Below are positions 1-5,815 of a stretch of 6,233 bases of DNA, one piece after another. The stretch spans positions 1-6,233 of the forward strand of contig CALGVL010000253.1 of assembly GCA_937930165.1 (NCBI GenBank), read 5' to 3'. This stretch comes from an uncultured Acetobacteraceae bacterium. Lineage in GTDB: Bacteria; Pseudomonadota; Alphaproteobacteria; Acetobacterales; Acetobacteraceae. The position numbers were made by a program, and so were the translations under genes. A model generated the notes under the pieces. The model saw only the letters and a program-made list of their open reading frames with translations, ran no database searches and had not been told where the DNA came from. Numbering within the stretch: position 1 is the first letter of the stretch; each line of letters begins with the position of its first letter.

Positions 1-75
1 TTTTTTTTTTTCAAGCAGAAGACGGCATACGAGATTGGTCAGTGACTGGAGTTCAGACGTGTGCTCTTCCGATCT
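1..75 (+). other. Illumina library adapter with poly-T (assembly contamination)
   Basis: This is synthetic sequence. Bases 1-11 are T. Bases 12-35 match the Illumina P7 flow-cell oligo. Bases 36-41 (TGGTCA) sit in the index slot and are the reverse complement of TGACCA, the 6-base index commonly numbered 4. Bases 42-75 match the TruSeq-type index adapter ending in GCTCTTCCGATCT. On the other strand the order is insert, adapter, index, P7, then poly-A, which is what a read shows when it runs through a short insert and off the end of the molecule. Translation of the adapter gives the familiar database artefact peptides MTGVQTCALPI (+ strand) and RKSTRLNSSH (- strand). The segment should be trimmed; genomic DNA begins at about base 76. 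Confidence 0.99.
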
Positions 76-950
76 GCGAGGTCTTCCAGGAGGTTGACGA
101 GGCGCTGAGCCAGCACCTCTCCCGCCTGATGTTCGAAGGTCCGGCCGAGGAACTGACCCTCACCGCCAATGCCCAGCCGGCGCTGATGGCGCATTCCGTC
201 GCCGTGCTGCGGGTGCTGGAGAAGGAAGGCGGCTTCGACCTGGCCTCCCGCGTGGCGCTGGTCGCCGGCCATTCGCTCGGCGAGTACAGCGCCCTGACCG
301 CCGCCCGCGCCTTCGACCTCACCACCGCCGCCCGGCTGCTGCGGCTGCGCGGCGAGGCCATGCAGAAGGCCACGCCTCCCGGAACCGGCGCCATGGCGGC
401 GCTGCTCGGCGCGGAGCTGGACCAGGCCCAGGCGATCTGCACCCAGGCAAAGACCGATCCCGAGACCGGCGAGGAGCAGGTGGTCGAGATCGCCAATGAC
501 AATGGCGGCGGCCAGGTCGTCGTCTCCGGCGCCAAGGCGGCGGTGGAACGCGCGGTGGAGGCCGCAAAGGCCGCCGGGGTGAAGCGCGCCATGCTGCTGC
601 CGGTCTCGGCGCCCTTCCATTGCTCGCTGATGGCCCCCGCCGCCGAGGTGATGGCCGAGGCGCTGGAGAAGGCCAGCATCGCCGCCCCCGTGGTGCCGGT
701 GGTCGCCAATGTCACCGCCGCCAAGGCAACCGACCCGGCGGAGATCCGCGACCTTCTGGTGAAGCAGGTGACCGCCACCGTGCGCTGGCGCGAATGTGTC
801 GCCGCCATGGCCGCCATGGGCTGCGACCGATTCGCGGAACTCGGCGCCGGCAAGGTGCTGACCGGGCTGATGAAGCGCAACGCGCCCGACGCCGCCGCCC
901 AGGCCATCGGCACGCCCGCCGAGGTCGAGGCCTTCCTGAAGACCCTCTGA
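76..950 (+). CDS. fabD: Malonyl-CoA:ACP transacylase FabD, 5'-truncated at the contig end
   Basis: FabD moves malonyl from CoA to the ACP phosphopantetheine, supplying the extender unit of cytosolic FAS II. The first complete genomic codon is GAG at 78 (reading EVFQEVDEAL), leaving 291 residues to the TGA at 948-950. Compared with about 309 residues in E. coli FabD, roughly 30 N-terminal residues are missing, including the GQGSQ loop. The nucleophile Ser lies in GHSLGEYS (Ser codon 273-275) and the catalytic His in PVSAPFHCSLM (His codon 618-620). The family motifs RGEAMQ, GTGAMAALLG, NDNGGGQVVVSG and GAGKVLTGLMKR are present. The open frame continues leftward to a GTG at 42, but those codons are adapter and that start is false. 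fabG follows after 12 bases. I see no internal frameshift, so this is an assembly truncation of a normal gene. Confidence 0.97.
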
Positions 951-962
951 GGAGAGCCGCCG

Positions 963-1700
963 ATGTTCCGCCTGGACGGCAAGACTGCCCTCGTCACCGG
1001 TGCCACGGGGGGAATCGGCGCCGCGACTGCGCGGGCGCTGCATGCGCAGGGCGCCCAGGTGGCGCTCACCGGCCGCCGCGCCGCGGAGCTGGAGGCGCTG
1101 GCCGCCGAACTGGGAGACCGGGTGCTGGTCGCCCCAGCCGACCTGGCCGATCCTGCCGCCCCGGCGTCGTTGGTGGAGACGGTGGAGGGGAAGTTCGGCT
1201 CCCTCGACATCCTGGTGAACAATGCCGGCTTCACCCGCGACATGCTGGCGCTGCGCATGGGCGATGCCGACTGGCAGTCGGTGCTGGAGGTGGACCTGAC
1301 CGCCCCCTTCCGCCTGGCCCGCGCCGCGCTCCGGGGCATGATGAAGAAGCGCTGGGGGCGGATCGTCTCCATCGCCTCCATCGTTGGCGTCACCGGCAAT
1401 GCCGGCCAGGCCAATTACGCCGCCGCCAAGGCCGGGCTGATCGGCATGAGCAAGTCCCTGGCGCAGGAGGTGGCGACCCGCGGCGTGACCGTGAACGTCG
1501 TCGCCCCCGGCTTCGTGAAGACCGCCATGACCGATGCGCTGAACGAGGCGCAGCGGGCGAAGCTGCTGGAGCGCATCCCGACCGCCCGGATGGGCGCGCC
1601 GGAGGATGTCGCCGCCGCCGTGGTCTATCTGGCAAGCGACGAGGCCGCCTGGGTGACCGGCCAGACCCTGCATGTGAATGGCGGGATGGCGATGATCTGA
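963..1700 (+). CDS. fabG: 3-oxoacyl-ACP reductase FabG
   Basis: FabG is the NADPH-dependent reductase that converts 3-ketoacyl-ACP to 3-hydroxyacyl-ACP, a cytosolic short-chain dehydrogenase that is normally tetrameric. The protein has 245 residues, the usual length. The Rossmann motif TGATGGIG is at residues 12-19, NNAG at 86-89, the catalytic Ser139 in SIASIVG, Tyr152 and Lys156 in NYAAAKAG, PG at 182-183, and the conserved ending TGQTLHVNGGM. The ATG at 963 is preceded by AGGAGAG (950-956), a strong ribosome binding site that overlaps the fabD stop codon, so the two genes are probably co-translated. One oddity is residue 111: it is Asp (GAC, 1293-1295; EVDLTAPFRL), where E. coli FabG has Asn110 of the Asn-Ser-Tyr-Lys tetrad. 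The position between fabD and acpP supports FabG over a paralogous dehydrogenase. Confidence 0.97.
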   Translation: MFRLDGKTALVTGATGGIGAATARALHAQGAQVALTGRRAAELEALAAELGDRVLVAPADLADPAAPASLVETVEGKFGSLDILVNNAGFTRDMLALRMGDADWQSVLEVDLTAPFRLARAALRGMMKKRWGRIVSIASIVGVTGNAGQANYAAAKAGLIGMSKSLAQEVATRGVTVNVVAPGFVKTAMTDALNEAQRAKLLERIPTARMGAPEDVAAAVVYLASDEAAWVTGQTLHVNGGMAMI

Positions 1701-1714
1701 GCCGGCCGGATTCC

Positions 1715-1732
1715 CCGGGCCTGGCAGCCCGG
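1715..1732 (+). terminator. Possible weak terminator hairpin after fabG
   Basis: Fifteen bases after the fabG stop there is a perfect 6-bp inverted repeat, CCGGGC (1715-1720) and GCCCGG (1727-1732), with a 6-base loop. No T-run follows, so it does not fit a classical intrinsic terminator. In DNA this GC-rich, short hairpins of this kind arise often by chance. It may attenuate transcription before the fabG-acpP gap or mean nothing. Confidence 0.25.
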
Positions 1733-1792
1733 AGGCGGTGCGGCAACCTGGAGCCCCGCCGCGGCATTATCCGGATGGATGGCGAGGCGGGC

Positions 1793-2020
1793 ATGGCGCG
1801 CAGACAGGGTTCCGGAATGGCGGGATGGTGGCAGGAGGGTCCCTGGGCGCTGCTCGGTAGCGCTGCCCTGGCGGCGCCCTTCGCGGTGCTGGCGCAAGGC
1901 GGGGATGCCCATACCGCCGTCCTGGCGGGCCTGGCCTGCCTCGGCTCCCCGGGCGCTGCGATCGAGGCCATGCTCGGTCTGGCGCGGCTGCTCCTGCTGG
2001 TGCAGGGGCCACAGGGATAG
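1793..2020 (+). CDS. Hypothetical small hydrophobic protein in the fabG-acpP gap
   Basis: I do not recognise this protein. The open frame ends at TAG 2018-2020. Candidate starts are ATG 1775 (81 residues, no ribosome site), ATG 1793 (75 residues, GAGG 1784-1787 five bases upstream) and ATG 1817 (67 residues, AGGG 1806-1809 seven bases upstream). I chose 1793, though 1817 is nearly as good. The 81-codon frame has about 80% G/C at third positions with common Leu, Ala and Gly codons, as expected of a real gene here. The product has a short basic N-terminus (MARRQG), then two hydrophobic stretches, WALLGSAALAAPFAVLA and one from AVLAGLACLG to ARLLLLV, interrupted by a Glu. It could be a small membrane protein with one or two helices. 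It starts 92 bases after fabG and ends 213 bases before acpP. No function can be assigned, and chance coding cannot be excluded. Confidence 0.45.
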   Translation: MARRQGSGMAGWWQEGPWALLGSAALAAPFAVLAQGGDAHTAVLAGLACLGSPGAAIEAMLGLARLLLLVQGPQG

Positions 2021-2233
2021 GGCCGGATCGGTGCAGGGGCGGATGGTCCGATGGCGTGAACCGGTCCGTTGATGACGCCGGGATCGCCTCAATCGCAATC
2101 ACCGCCTAGGCCCGCTCCGGGTTCCGTGTTAAGCCCCGCCCGACTCCGAGGGACACCCCCCAGGGGGGCATCCCCCTGGGGGGCGCCTTGGGATGGCCCC
2201 GGAACGCGCCGCTAGCATGGAGACAGGCACGCG
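2021..2233. other. Leader region before acpP
   Basis: This 213-base non-coding stretch probably contains the acpP promoter, since ACP is usually expressed far above its neighbours, but I cannot point to a credible -35/-10 pair. TTGATG at 2069-2074 resembles a -35 box, but no good -10 follows at the right spacing. An 11-base direct repeat GGTGCAGGGGC occurs at 1999-2009 and 2030-2040, straddling the stop of the upstream small frame. The strong hairpin at 2156-2183 is the only striking structure. TGGAGACAGG (2218-2227) provides the acpP ribosome binding site. Confidence 0.4.
2156..2183 (+). promoter_or_regulatory. Perfect 12-bp GC hairpin upstream of acpP
   Basis: A perfect inverted repeat with arms CCCCCCAGGGGG (2156-2167) and CCCCCTGGGGGG (2172-2183) flanks a 4-base GCAT loop. 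Eleven of the twelve pairs are G-C. It lies 50 bases before the acpP ATG. No T-run follows (the next bases are CGCCTTGGG), so a standard intrinsic terminator is not supported. It could block read-through from the upstream genes, act as a 5' leader structure controlling acpP or its mRNA stability, or be a DNA cruciform or protein site. The structure is seen directly; the role is inference. Such a sequence is also error-prone in amplification and sequencing, so its homopolymer lengths deserve checking. Confidence 0.6.
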
Positions 2234-2473
2234 ATGAGCGACACCGCCGAGAAGGTTAAGAAGATCGTTGTCGAGCACCTCGGCGTGGACGAGGCGAAGG
2301 TGACTCCGGAGGCGTCCTTCATCGACGACCTCGGCGCCGACAGCCTGGACACGGTCGAGCTGGTGATGGCCTTCGAGGAGGCCTTCGGGGTTGAGATCCC
2401 GGACGACGCGGCCGAGAAGATCACCACCGTGAAGGACGCGATCGACTACATCGAAGGCCAGAAGGCGGCCTGA
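2234..2473 (+). CDS. acpP: Acyl carrier protein AcpP
   Basis: ACP is the small acidic cytosolic carrier that holds growing acyl chains on 4'-phosphopantetheine. The protein has 79 residues, the normal length. The attachment site is Ser37 in GADSLDTVELVMAFEE (residues 34-49), which AcpS would modify. The rest follows the four-helix ACP pattern, with FGVEIPDDAAEKITTV after helix II. The ATG at 2234 has GGAG (2219-2222) and AGG (2225-2227) upstream and gives the standard ACP N-terminus MSDTAEKVKK. It sits directly before fabF, which uses it as substrate. The 213-base leader with a strong hairpin suggests separate control from fabD-fabG. Confidence 0.98.
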   Translation: MSDTAEKVKKIVVEHLGVDEAKVTPEASFIDDLGADSLDTVELVMAFEEAFGVEIPDDAAEKITTVKDAIDYIEGQKAA

Positions 2474-2490
2474 CGGTCATTTGGAACGCA

Positions 2491-2498
2491 CGGAGAAG
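2491..2498 (+). promoter_or_regulatory. Ribosome binding site that favours GTG 2505 as the fabF start
   Basis: CGGAGAAG contains GGAG at 2492-2495, nine bases before the GTG at 2505. The alternative in-frame TTG at 2481 has no recognisable ribosome site, because the bases before it are the acpP stop and GACGGTCAT. The site therefore supports the shorter fabF start. Confidence 0.55.
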
Positions 2499-2504
2499 CT
2501 GAGC

Positions 2505-3788
2505 GTGTTCGCACAGGGCGCCGCGCCGCGGCGAGTCGTTGTCACCGGCATGGGCATCGCCTGCCCGCTCGGAGTAGGCGTGGAGCATGTCTGGCGGCGC
2601 CTGATCGCGGGCGAGAGCGGCATCTCCGCCATCCAGTCCTTCGACACCAAGGAGCTGCCGGCGAAGATCGCCGGCCAGGTCCCGCAGGGGTCCAGGGCCG
2701 AGGGGAAGCTCGACCTGAACGAGTGGATCCCGGTCAAGGACCAGAAGAAGATGGACCGGTTCATCCAGCTTGCCCTCGTCGCGGCCCAGGAGGCCGTGGA
2801 GGATTCGGGCTGGCTGCCCGAGACGGAGGAGGATCGCGCCGCCAGCGGCGTGATGATCGGCTCCGGCATCGGCGGGCTGGTCACGATCTATGAGGCATCG
2901 CAGGTGGTGGCGTCCGGCCGCGCCCGCCGCCTCTCCCCCTTCTTCATCCCGAGCGCGCTGATCAACCTCGCCTCGGGCCATGTCTCGATCAAATACGGGC
3001 TGAAGGGGCCGAACCACTCCGTCGTCACCGCCTGCGCCACTGGCGTGCATGCGCTGGGTGACGCGGCGCGGCTGATCGCCCTGGGCGATGCCGATGTGAT
3101 GGTGGCCGGCGGCGCCGAGGCTGCGATCAGCGAGATCGGCATGGCCGGCTTCTGCGCCTCCCGCGCGCTGTCCACCGGCTACAACGACACGCCGCAATTG
3201 GCCTCCCGCCCCTGGGACGAGGGCCGCGACGGCTTCGTCATGGGCGAGGGCGCCGGCGTGGTTGTGCTGGAGGAGCTGGAGCACGCGAAGAAGCGCGGCG
3301 CGAAGATCTATGCCGAGGTCATCGGCTACGGCATGTCCGGCGACGCCTATCACATCACCGCTCCGTCGGAGACCGGCGACGGTGCCTACCGCTCCATGCG
3401 CGCGGCGCTGCGGAGCGCGGGCATCGGGCCGGAGCAGGTGCAGTACGTCAACGCGCACGGCACCTCGACGCCGCTCGGCGACGATCTGGAGCTTGGCGCA
3501 GTGGAGCGGCTTTGGGGCGATGCGGCCAAGGGGCTGGCGATGTCCTCGACCAAGTCGGCGATCGGGCATCTGCTCGGCGCGGCCGGTGCGGTGGAGGGGA
3601 TCTTCTCCATCCTGGCAATCCGCGACCGGGTGGCGCCGCCGACCCTGAACCTGGAGAAGCCCTCGCGCGAGAGCCCGATCGATCGGGTGGCGAAGCAGGC
3701 GCAGGAGCGGCCGATCCGGGTCGCGCTGTCGAACAGCTTCGGCTTCGGCGGCACCAATGCCAGCATCGTCTTCCGCGCGGCACCCTGA
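2505..3788 (+). CDS. fabF: 3-oxoacyl-ACP synthase II FabF
   Basis: FabF condenses malonyl-ACP with acyl-ACP in FAS II elongation, releasing CO2. From GTG 2505 it has 427 residues; from TTG 2481 it would have 435. I prefer GTG 2505 because GGAG lies nine bases upstream, and ATG 2550 is too far inside the conserved VVVTGMG strand. In the 427-residue numbering the catalytic Cys177 is in TACATG, His318 in NAHGTST, Lys350 in STKSAIGH and His355 in the same motif. The glycine-rich end SNSFGFGGTNAS is intact. The thiolase fold is complete, with no internal break. The Cys-His-His set and the place after acpP identify FabF rather than FabH, which uses Cys-His-Asn. mltG begins 15 bases after the stop, suggesting one transcript. 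Confidence 0.97.
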   Translation: MFAQGAAPRRVVVTGMGIACPLGVGVEHVWRRLIAGESGISAIQSFDTKELPAKIAGQVPQGSRAEGKLDLNEWIPVKDQKKMDRFIQLALVAAQEAVEDSGWLPETEEDRAASGVMIGSGIGGLVTIYEASQVVASGRARRLSPFFIPSALINLASGHVSIKYGLKGPNHSVVTACATGVHALGDAARLIALGDADVMVAGGAEAAISEIGMAGFCASRALSTGYNDTPQLASRPWDEGRDGFVMGEGAGVVVLEELEHAKKRGAKIYAEVIGYGMSGDAYHITAPSETGDGAYRSMRAALRSAGIGPEQVQYVNAHGTSTPLGDDLELGAVERLWGDAAKGLAMSSTKSAIGHLLGAAGAVEGIFSILAIRDRVAPPTLNLEKPSRESPIDRVAKQAQERPIRVALSNSFGFGGTNASIVFRAAP

Positions 3789-3803
3789 TTCGCCGCGATC
3801 CTG

Positions 3804-4802
3804 ATGCGTAGGGCGCGCCGCCTGTTCGGTGCGGCGCTGCTCCTGCTGGCGGTGCTGGCGGGACTCGGCGCCTGGCAGGCGCAGCGCCTCTATCGGGAGC
3901 CGGGGCCGCTGGCGGCACCCGCGCAATTCGTGGTGCCGCGTGGCGGGACCGAGGTGATCGCCGAGGCCCTGCACGATGCCGGCATCATCCGGGATCCCCG
4001 CGCCTTCGCCGCCGCCGTCTGGCTGACGCGCGGGCAGGGGGTGTTGCGCGCCGGGGAATTCCTCTTCCCCGCCGGCGCCTCGCTTGCCGATGTGCTGGAG
4101 GTGCTGCGCCATGCCCGCCCGGTGCAGCGCCGGCTGACCATCCCGGAAGGGCTGACCGCCCGGCAGATCGCCACCTTGTTCGAGCGCGCCGAGGGGCTGA
4201 CCGGCGAACTTCCCCCCATCGCCGAGGGCACCGTCCTGCCCGAGACCTATGCCTATCAATGGGGCGACCAGCGCGCCGCGGTGCTGCGCCGGGCCGAGGC
4301 GGCGATGCAGGCGGCGCTGGCCGAAGCCTGGGCGAACCGCACCCCGGACCTGCCGCTCGCCACCCCGCGGGAGGCGCTGATCCTGGCGAGCATCGTGGAG
4401 GAGGAGACGGCGCTGGCGAAGGAGCGGCCGCGCGTCGCCGCCGTCTTCCTGAACCGGCTGCGGCGCGGCATGCCGCTGCAATCCGACCCGACCGTGGCCT
4501 ATGCGGCCTCCGGCGGGGCCGGGCTGGACCGGGCGCTGACCCGTGCCGATCTGGACCGGGAGGATCCCTTCAACACCTACCGCAACCGCGGCCTGCCGCC
4601 GGCGCCCATCGCCGCGCCGGGGCGGGAGGCGCTGCGGGCGGTGACACAGCCGGCACGGACGGACGAGTTGTATTTCGTCGCCGATGGCAGCGGCGGCCAT
4701 GCCTTCGCCCGCACGCTCGAGGAGCACAACCGCAATGTCGCGCGGTGGCGGGAGATCGAGCGGGAGCGCGCCGCCGGCCGCGCCACCCCCCCACGCCCTT
4801 AG
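3804..4802 (+). CDS. mltG: Endolytic murein transglycosylase MltG (YceG family)
   Basis: MltG is an inner-membrane enzyme that cleaves nascent glycan strands and is thought to end their polymerisation. The protein has 332 residues, typical of the family. Residues 1-6 are basic and residues 7-24 form one transmembrane segment (LFGAALLLLAVLAGLGAW), so the rest is periplasmic. A small LysM-like region precedes the YceG catalytic domain. Family motifs are IPEGLTARQIA (113-123), LPETYAYQWGD (145-155), ILASIVEEETA with the predicted catalytic Glu199, FLNRLRRGMPLQSDPTVAYA (215-234), FNTYRNRGLPPAPI (256-269) and ELYFVADGSGGHAF (288-301). The ATG at 3804 is the only start placing the membrane segment at the N-terminus; its ribosome site is weak, so translation may depend on coupling to fabF. 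A run of seven C's (4786-4792) precedes the stop, so the last five or so residues depend on its exact length. Confidence 0.95.
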   Translation: MRRARRLFGAALLLLAVLAGLGAWQAQRLYREPGPLAAPAQFVVPRGGTEVIAEALHDAGIIRDPRAFAAAVWLTRGQGVLRAGEFLFPAGASLADVLEVLRHARPVQRRLTIPEGLTARQIATLFERAEGLTGELPPIAEGTVLPETYAYQWGDQRAAVLRRAEAAMQAALAEAWANRTPDLPLATPREALILASIVEEETALAKERPRVAAVFLNRLRRGMPLQSDPTVAYAASGGAGLDRALTRADLDREDPFNTYRNRGLPPAPIAAPGREALRAVTQPARTDELYFVADGSGGHAFARTLEEHNRNVARWREIERERAAGRATPPRP

Positions 4803-4844
4803 CCTGGGCTACCCGGGGCGTAAGGCGCGGAGGGTGGAGCGCCG

Positions 4845-4861
4845 GCCCGGCGACGCCGGGC
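4845..4861. terminator. GC hairpin between convergent mltG and the lipoprotein gene
   Basis: GCCCGGC (4845-4851) and GCCGGGC (4855-4861) form a perfect 7-bp stem with a GAC loop, centred in the 68-base gap between the two convergent stop codons. That is where a bidirectional terminator would be expected. There is no T-run on either strand, so the call rests on position and symmetry alone. Confidence 0.4.
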
Positions 4862-4870
4862 GCCGCGGGC

Positions 4871-5029
4871 TCAGTCGATCGCGTCCCCGACGGCATGGAT
4901 CGGCTGGCCGATGGGCTTGCCCACCACCGGAACCACGGAGATCACATCCCCGGTCACGCGGAAGGGCAGTGCCACCAGGCCGCAGCCGCCGAGGGTGAGA
5001 CAGGCCAGAAGGATCAGCAGCGCACGCAT
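4871..5029 (-). CDS. Small predicted lipoprotein (52 residues)
   Basis: This short gene reads from ATG at 5029 down to TGA at 4871-4873. Its N-terminus, MRALLILLACLTLGGCGLV, is a lipoprotein signal: Arg2, a hydrophobic core, then LGGC with Cys16 as the probable lipidated residue after signal peptidase II cleavage. The mature part of 37 residues is short and Val/Pro/Gly-rich (FRVTGDVISVVPVVGKPIG) and ends GDAID. It resembles small alphaproteobacterial lipoproteins that I believe are grouped as DUF6726; that name is from memory and should be verified. The gene starts 3 bases after the ATPase stop with GGGGAA (5042-5037) seven bases upstream, so it is very likely co-transcribed and translationally coupled. 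No function is known to me. Outer-membrane versus inner-membrane placement cannot be settled; Gly17 rather than Asp after Cys is compatible with Lol export. Confidence 0.8.
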   Translation of the reverse strand: MRALLILLACLTLGGCGLVALPFRVTGDVISVVPVVGKPIGQPIHAVGDAID

Positions 5030-5032
5030 CAC

Positions 5033-5815
5033 TCATTCCCCGATTGATGGGACGATTAACCCTGCCGCGGCATTCCCGTTCGCTCCCTCCCGCCCGGTAT
5101 CGGCCACGATCCGTCCGTCCTCCATCCGCAGCCGGCGCGGGCAGCGCTCCGCCAGCGCCTGGTCATGGGTGATGAGCAGCAGGGTGGTGCCGAGCCGCTG
5201 GCGCAGGCCGAAGAGCAGTTCCATCACCTGCGCGCCGGTAGTGCTGTCAAGATTGCCGGTGGGCTCATCCGCCAGCAGCAGGGGCGGCTCCGCCACCACC
5301 GCCCGCGCCAGCGCCACCCGCTGCTGCTCCCCGCCGGAGAGCTGGCCGGGGTAATGGCCGAGGCGGTGGCCGAGCCCGACCGCGGCGAGGCTTTCCTCCG
5401 CCCGTTCGAAGGCGTCGCGCCTTCCGGCGAATTCCAGCGGCACCGCCACATTCTCCAGCGCCGTCATGGTCGGGACCAGATGGAAGGCCTGGAAGACGAT
5501 GCCGACGGTCTCGCGCCGGAAGCGGGCCAGCGCGTCCTCCTCCATCGCCGCCAGGTTGCGCCCGGCGACGCGCAGGCTGCCGCCACTTGGCCGCTCCAGC
5601 CCCGCCAGCAGCATGAGCAGGGAGGTCTTGCCGGAGCCGGAGGGGCCGATCAGCCCCACGGCCTCCCCGGCGGCGATGTCCAGGTCCAGGCCGCGGAGGA
5701 TGTTGACCTCGCCCGCCGCCCCGGCCACGGTGAACCGCAGGTCCCGTGCGGCGATGAGCGATTCGGTCGTCTGGTCGTCCGGGCGGGAGCGGGAGTGGTT
5801 TGCGATGGCATCCAT
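5033..5815 (-). CDS. ABC transporter ATP-binding protein, YbbA/LolD/MacB type
   Basis: This is the cytosolic ATPase subunit of an ABC system in the family that works with FtsX/MacB-like membrane proteins in lipoprotein release or envelope export. From ATG 5815 it has 260 residues. Walker A GPSGSGKT is at 57-64, Q-loop Gln109 in VFQAFHLVPTMTALENV, signature LSGGEQQRVALARA starts at 159, Walker B LLLADEP is at 179-185, the D-loop GNLD at 187-190, and the switch His217 in ITHD. All ATPase residues are intact. The FHLVPTMTALENV stretch is typical of the LolD/MacB branch. The open frame extends further upstream to TTG 5926, but that part is proline-rich repeat sequence and is not included. The gene is divergent from a TesA homologue, as ybbA is in E. 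coli, which favours a YbbA assignment. Unlike ybbA-ybbP, no permease follows, only the small lipoprotein 3 bases on. Confidence 0.95.
   Translation of the reverse strand: MDAIANHSRSRPDDQTTESLIAARDLRFTVAGAAGEVNILRGLDLDIAAGEAVGLIGPSGSGKTSLLMLLAGLERPSGGSLRVAGRNLAAMEEDALARFRRETVGIVFQAFHLVPTMTALENVAVPLEFAGRRDAFERAEESLAAVGLGHRLGHYPGQLSGGEQQRVALARAVVAEPPLLLADEPTGNLDSTTGAQVMELLFGLRQRLGTTLLLITHDQALAERCPRRLRMEDGRIVADTGREGANGNAAAGLIVPSIGE

Noticed and set aside
42..77. GTG start for fabD at position 42
   Set aside because: Codons 1-11 and part of codon 12 are Illumina adapter; the peptide MTGVQTCALPI is a known artefact.
39..1673. 544-residue open frame on the - strand opposite fabD-fabG
   Set aside because: Mirror of two certain genes in very GC-rich DNA, with Gly/His/Arg/Gln-rich low-complexity translation, and it ends inside the adapter.
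1775..1792. Starting the small hypothetical gene at ATG 1775
   Set aside because: No ribosome site precedes it, while the ATGs at 1793 and 1817 both have one.
2069..2098. Sigma-70-like promoter for acpP at TTGATG
   Set aside because: No acceptable -10 hexamer lies 16-19 bases downstream (ATCGCA, TCGCAA, CGCAAT), so I do not call it.
2421..4727. 768-residue open frame on the - strand opposite fabF and mltG
   Set aside because: It spans two intact, well-conserved genes and has no recognisable domain; long antisense frames are expected at this GC content.
4786..4792. Frameshift in mltG at a run of seven C's
   Set aside because: All catalytic motifs lie upstream and the frame closes normally a few codons later; only the last residues would change.
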